Part shown: one piece after another, positions 61,110-64,000 of the stretch | Position numbering within the stretch: the first letter of the stretch is position 1 | Layout: each line of letters opens with the position of its first letter | Notes under the pieces: model-generated | What the model saw: the letters and a program-made list of their open reading frames with translations, nothing else | The model's database searches: none | What the model was told of the DNA's origin: nothing | Program-made: the position numbers and the translations under genes | From: Apostichopus japonicus | Taxonomy: Eukaryota > Echinodermata > Holothuroidea > Aspidochirotida > Stichopodidae | Reading direction: 5' to 3' | DNA: 64,000 nt | Assembly (NCBI RefSeq): GCF_037975245.1 | Contig: NC_092575.1 | Location: 14,986,310 to 15,050,309 of the forward strand

Positions 61110-62077
61110 GTTAACGTATGTTACTCGGTGTCCTACAGTTGTCTATAAACATAGCCCCTTCTCCATTAAAGTGAAGGGGAATATATATGAGCAATGTCAA
61201 ATGATATCTTATGACACACAAAAAAAATTGAAGTTCTTATCACATTCCATTGTAAGTTAATGAGGCTGATCATTTAGGACACCATAACATACGTTAACAA
61301 CACAACAGGAATTTGGAGTTAAAGAACTTAGCCACTGGCTCAATGACAAATTTCATCAACTAGTTAGAAAGAGTACCTTAGAACTACATGGAATGAAGTG
61401 TTTCCTAGCATGAAAGTTCTCAGTCTTCTCAATAATTTACATTCAAAGTGCATATTGTTAACGTATGTGATGAAGACACCAAAAAATGAGACACCATCAC
61501 ATACGTTAACATATGTTCTAAAACCATGTTTTAGACTCATTGGATGATGGAAATAGTTTAATTCTATTTCAAACATGGTGAAATATTAAGTGAGTTGAAT
61601 ATTCTGTGAGAATTCCTGACATGGGCCTAAAATAGATTTTCACAGTTAACGTATGTTATGCAGGCTAGAAATGAGGACACCACAAACAAATTGTGACTGA
61701 TACAGAGGAATTGAACTGCTAGCAGTGAAAGAATTGTTTACTATCAGTGTATGTGGGGTGTTGATCAGTTACAAATGTTTTGATATTCAAAACTATCAGT
61801 TGATAGTGAAATAATGCCCATTTAACGTACGTTATGTTGAGGACACCGAACAATTTGTACAGTTTAACAACCAATAACAAGTTTTTTTCACATGTATTTT
61901 TGAATGAATTTGTCCTCTGAGATGCCATTAGACCTATTCTCAGCATGAGTAGTGAGTTTCTGAGACTTGCAATCCCTAGTACACTACTGTGCAGTGTGTG
62001 ATTAGGTTATAATCATGAAAAGTTGCCACCAGTTAACGTATGTGATGCAGGAGGACACCAAAAATATGTACGTTAAC
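61110..62077. repeat. Array of eight GTTAACGTATG boxes, each near a GACACC box
   Basis: GTTAACGTATG (or a near match) lies on + at 61110, 61457, 61645, 61821 (tttaacgtacg) and 62032, and on - at 61288, 61500 and 62069. Most have ggacacc, or its complement ggtgtcc, within 5-25 bp. The sequence between boxes is not visibly repeated. Confidence 0.75.
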
Positions 62078-62089
62078 AAAGATGAAGAT

Positions 62090-64000
62090 CTTTATTTTTC
62101 AGCAGTTGATGAGCATGGGTGACTGAAATTTGCAAGTGTAATTGAAGCTCTACTTTCACTTGAATAGAAAATGCAAAGTCAAGGCATAATAACATGGGAA
62201 AAACTAAGAAAAGTGCATCTCAATTACAGCCATTTTCATAATGTCACATTTTGGTGTCCAAAATTAGGCCAATTTTTGCAGTAAAACCCTCATAATTTCG
62301 CATCCACCCAATGTATGGTTGAATAACTATCTGTGATATCTGATGGTATATTGACACAACCATTGAAAAGGGAAATACAAGCAAAGGGGTATGATGAATG
62401 GAAAATTTCAGCAAAATGAAAAAAGGGACATAAAATCTCTCCAGTATCAAATATATGCTTATATACATATTATTCAAGGGTAGTAACAACTTGCTTATCA
62501 GAACAGCTTTAAATGAGAGCTATATACAGTATATACTGTATGCCTAATGAAGCAAAAAAACACATTGTTCTCTTTTCTTTCCCTTAAAAGTTCAAGTAGA
62601 TCAGTGACACCTAACTTTTAGCAAATATTTTCTTAAGATAGTTCAATTTACACAGTTCTTTCAAACAAGGAGGTGCGAGTTGAGTAGCTCAAAGATAGGT
62701 CATGTGTTGGGCTTGGTGAGTGTTCACCATAAACCATGCATTTATGACTCTTTATGACTCTGTAACCAAGTTTAAATGGAGAACAGAGTCGGCTTTACTG
62801 CAGGGGTTACAAGACCTAACTTGCATGGACACTCAGTTAAGCTGCAATATATTCTCACACCGAGAGCAGATTATGCAACAAGACATTGTGAGCATTACTG
62901 GATGGTTCATTTGATACATTCCTCCATGGACACGGATAAAATCCTTGAATGAAAGCAGATTTTATTTCCGAATGTGGCCGTTAATAACATGCATGCTAGA
63001 AGGAAGAAATGAGAAGAACATTTGCCATCACCTAACCTTTAAGAAATTCACAGACGCAGTAGTGACACTTGGTGTCAACGTAATAAAGCTTTATACCAAT
63101 TCATTTACAGCTTTATCATTTTTAAGGTCTTTGTTTTTCTTTATTTTTTCATTTTTTTTGCCTGCTTCTTCAAGATTTCAATTTCATATAATGCAGAGTT
63201 TTTTCAATAAAAAGGGAGATATTGTGGGAATACTCTTCAGATTATTAATAGGGAACTTTTGGAAGATAATTAAATGACTACTGTAGCTAGATCTACAGTA
63301 TAAGACAGATGAAGCATGACAGTAATAGCCCCTCTATTACTGGGATTGAAATTATCTTTTCAAATGGTTGCGAGGTCAAATCCTTCACTGTACAGTATGT
63401 GGCTGTAGTATGTGACTCTACCCTAACCATCTTTTCCCCATATCCAACTTTTCTCTACCCATCTTGATCTCCCATTCCCATCCCAACTCTACCCATGGTT
63501 ATCCTTCTTGCCTAATCCCACCCTACCCATCTATTGTCCACTCTTGCTCTACCCATCCCTACCCATGCACTCTCTACCCATCATTCTACCATTTGCACCA
63601 CTTCCCTATACCGCTCCTTTCCTCGATGCCACCACCCCCTTTCACCTAATCCTCTTTTTTTCCATTCCTTCTAAGCACCTTCTCCCAATCCCTCTATCTA
63701 TAGATACACTCCTTGTTACCTCATGCCCACCACCTCTCCAACAAATCAAACACTTGATTTTCTTATTTCTGTTACCATGGTTCAGTAAAAGACTTAAATG
63801 TACAGTTACTATCAAATTGATCTCAATGGAAGCACACTGCAAACTGAAACTAAAACTAGAAAATGTACAGAATTTGCTACAAAGTCAAATATCTTGTTTT
63901 AAAAGCAAAGATATATTTAACTGCAAATTCAAAGATCAAACATAAATTAGTCAATTCAACTGAAGCCAAGTCACAAACTTCTTACATCTATACATATTTC
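62090..64000. other. No gene recognised
   Basis: AT-rich, with a C/T-rich stretch of ctacccat words at 63420-63680. The frames at 62945-63277 and 63508-63945 (+) have no domain and look like composition effects. Confidence 0.5.

Noticed and set aside
63464-63945. Pro/Ser/Leu-rich frames at the right end
   Set aside because: They result from a C/T-rich stretch of ctacccat words; no domain or splice support.

Overview
The window looks like nuclear DNA of an animal, probably a marine invertebrate and perhaps a deuterostome such as an echinoderm. That placement is inference only. What is seen directly: AT-rich DNA, short coding exons with GT..AG borders, introns of 0.6 to 9.4 kb, many microsatellites and minisatellites, and several small DNA transposons with 8-bp target duplications. 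There are no prokaryotic-style operons. Almost all open frames longer than 60 codons are repeat translations or chance frames.

Three genes can be supported. (1) On the + strand, positions 1034 to 4750 hold the last four coding exons of a SWAP70/DEF6-family protein: coiled coil, the family's C-terminal GL.RLI.P ... AFTE ... WK block, and a lineage-specific acidic tail. Its 3' UTR follows, with a likely poly(A) signal near 5847. (2) and (3) On the - strand are two tandem TLC-domain genes of the TLCD1/TLCD2 family. Copy A has exons at 29545-29627, 27916-27998 and 18129-18518. Copy B has exons at 42789-42871, 41718-41800 and 39881-40270. The coding exon lengths are identical in both copies (83, 83 and 390 bp), as are the intron phases, so they arose by tandem duplication. 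The N-terminal exon(s) of both were not found with certainty. A 34-bp candidate at 45077-45110 has the right phase and could serve copy B, or both.

Layout: 1-5.9 kb SWAP70-like 3' part; 5.9-18 kb intergenic; 18.1-29.6 kb TLCD copy A, whose large last intron contains a long inverted repeat, a pentanucleotide array and a nested transposon; 29.6-39.8 kb spacer or 5' intron; 39.9-42.9 kb TLCD copy B; 42.9-64 kb, upstream of copy B, rich in repeats and in the words TACAGTA/TACTGTA.

The most unusual structures are: two unrelated genes in which a minisatellite has copied the splice donor (SWAP70 exon at 1253; TLCD-A exon at 27916); two loci (53.8-55.9 kb and 61.1-62.1 kb) each with eight copies of a short box, many spaced about 170-190 bp apart; a family of hAT-like elements with different ends but a common hairpin-forming core module; a perfect triple DR1 nuclear-receptor half-site array beside a TLCD-B splice acceptor; and a roughly 640-bp near-palindrome.
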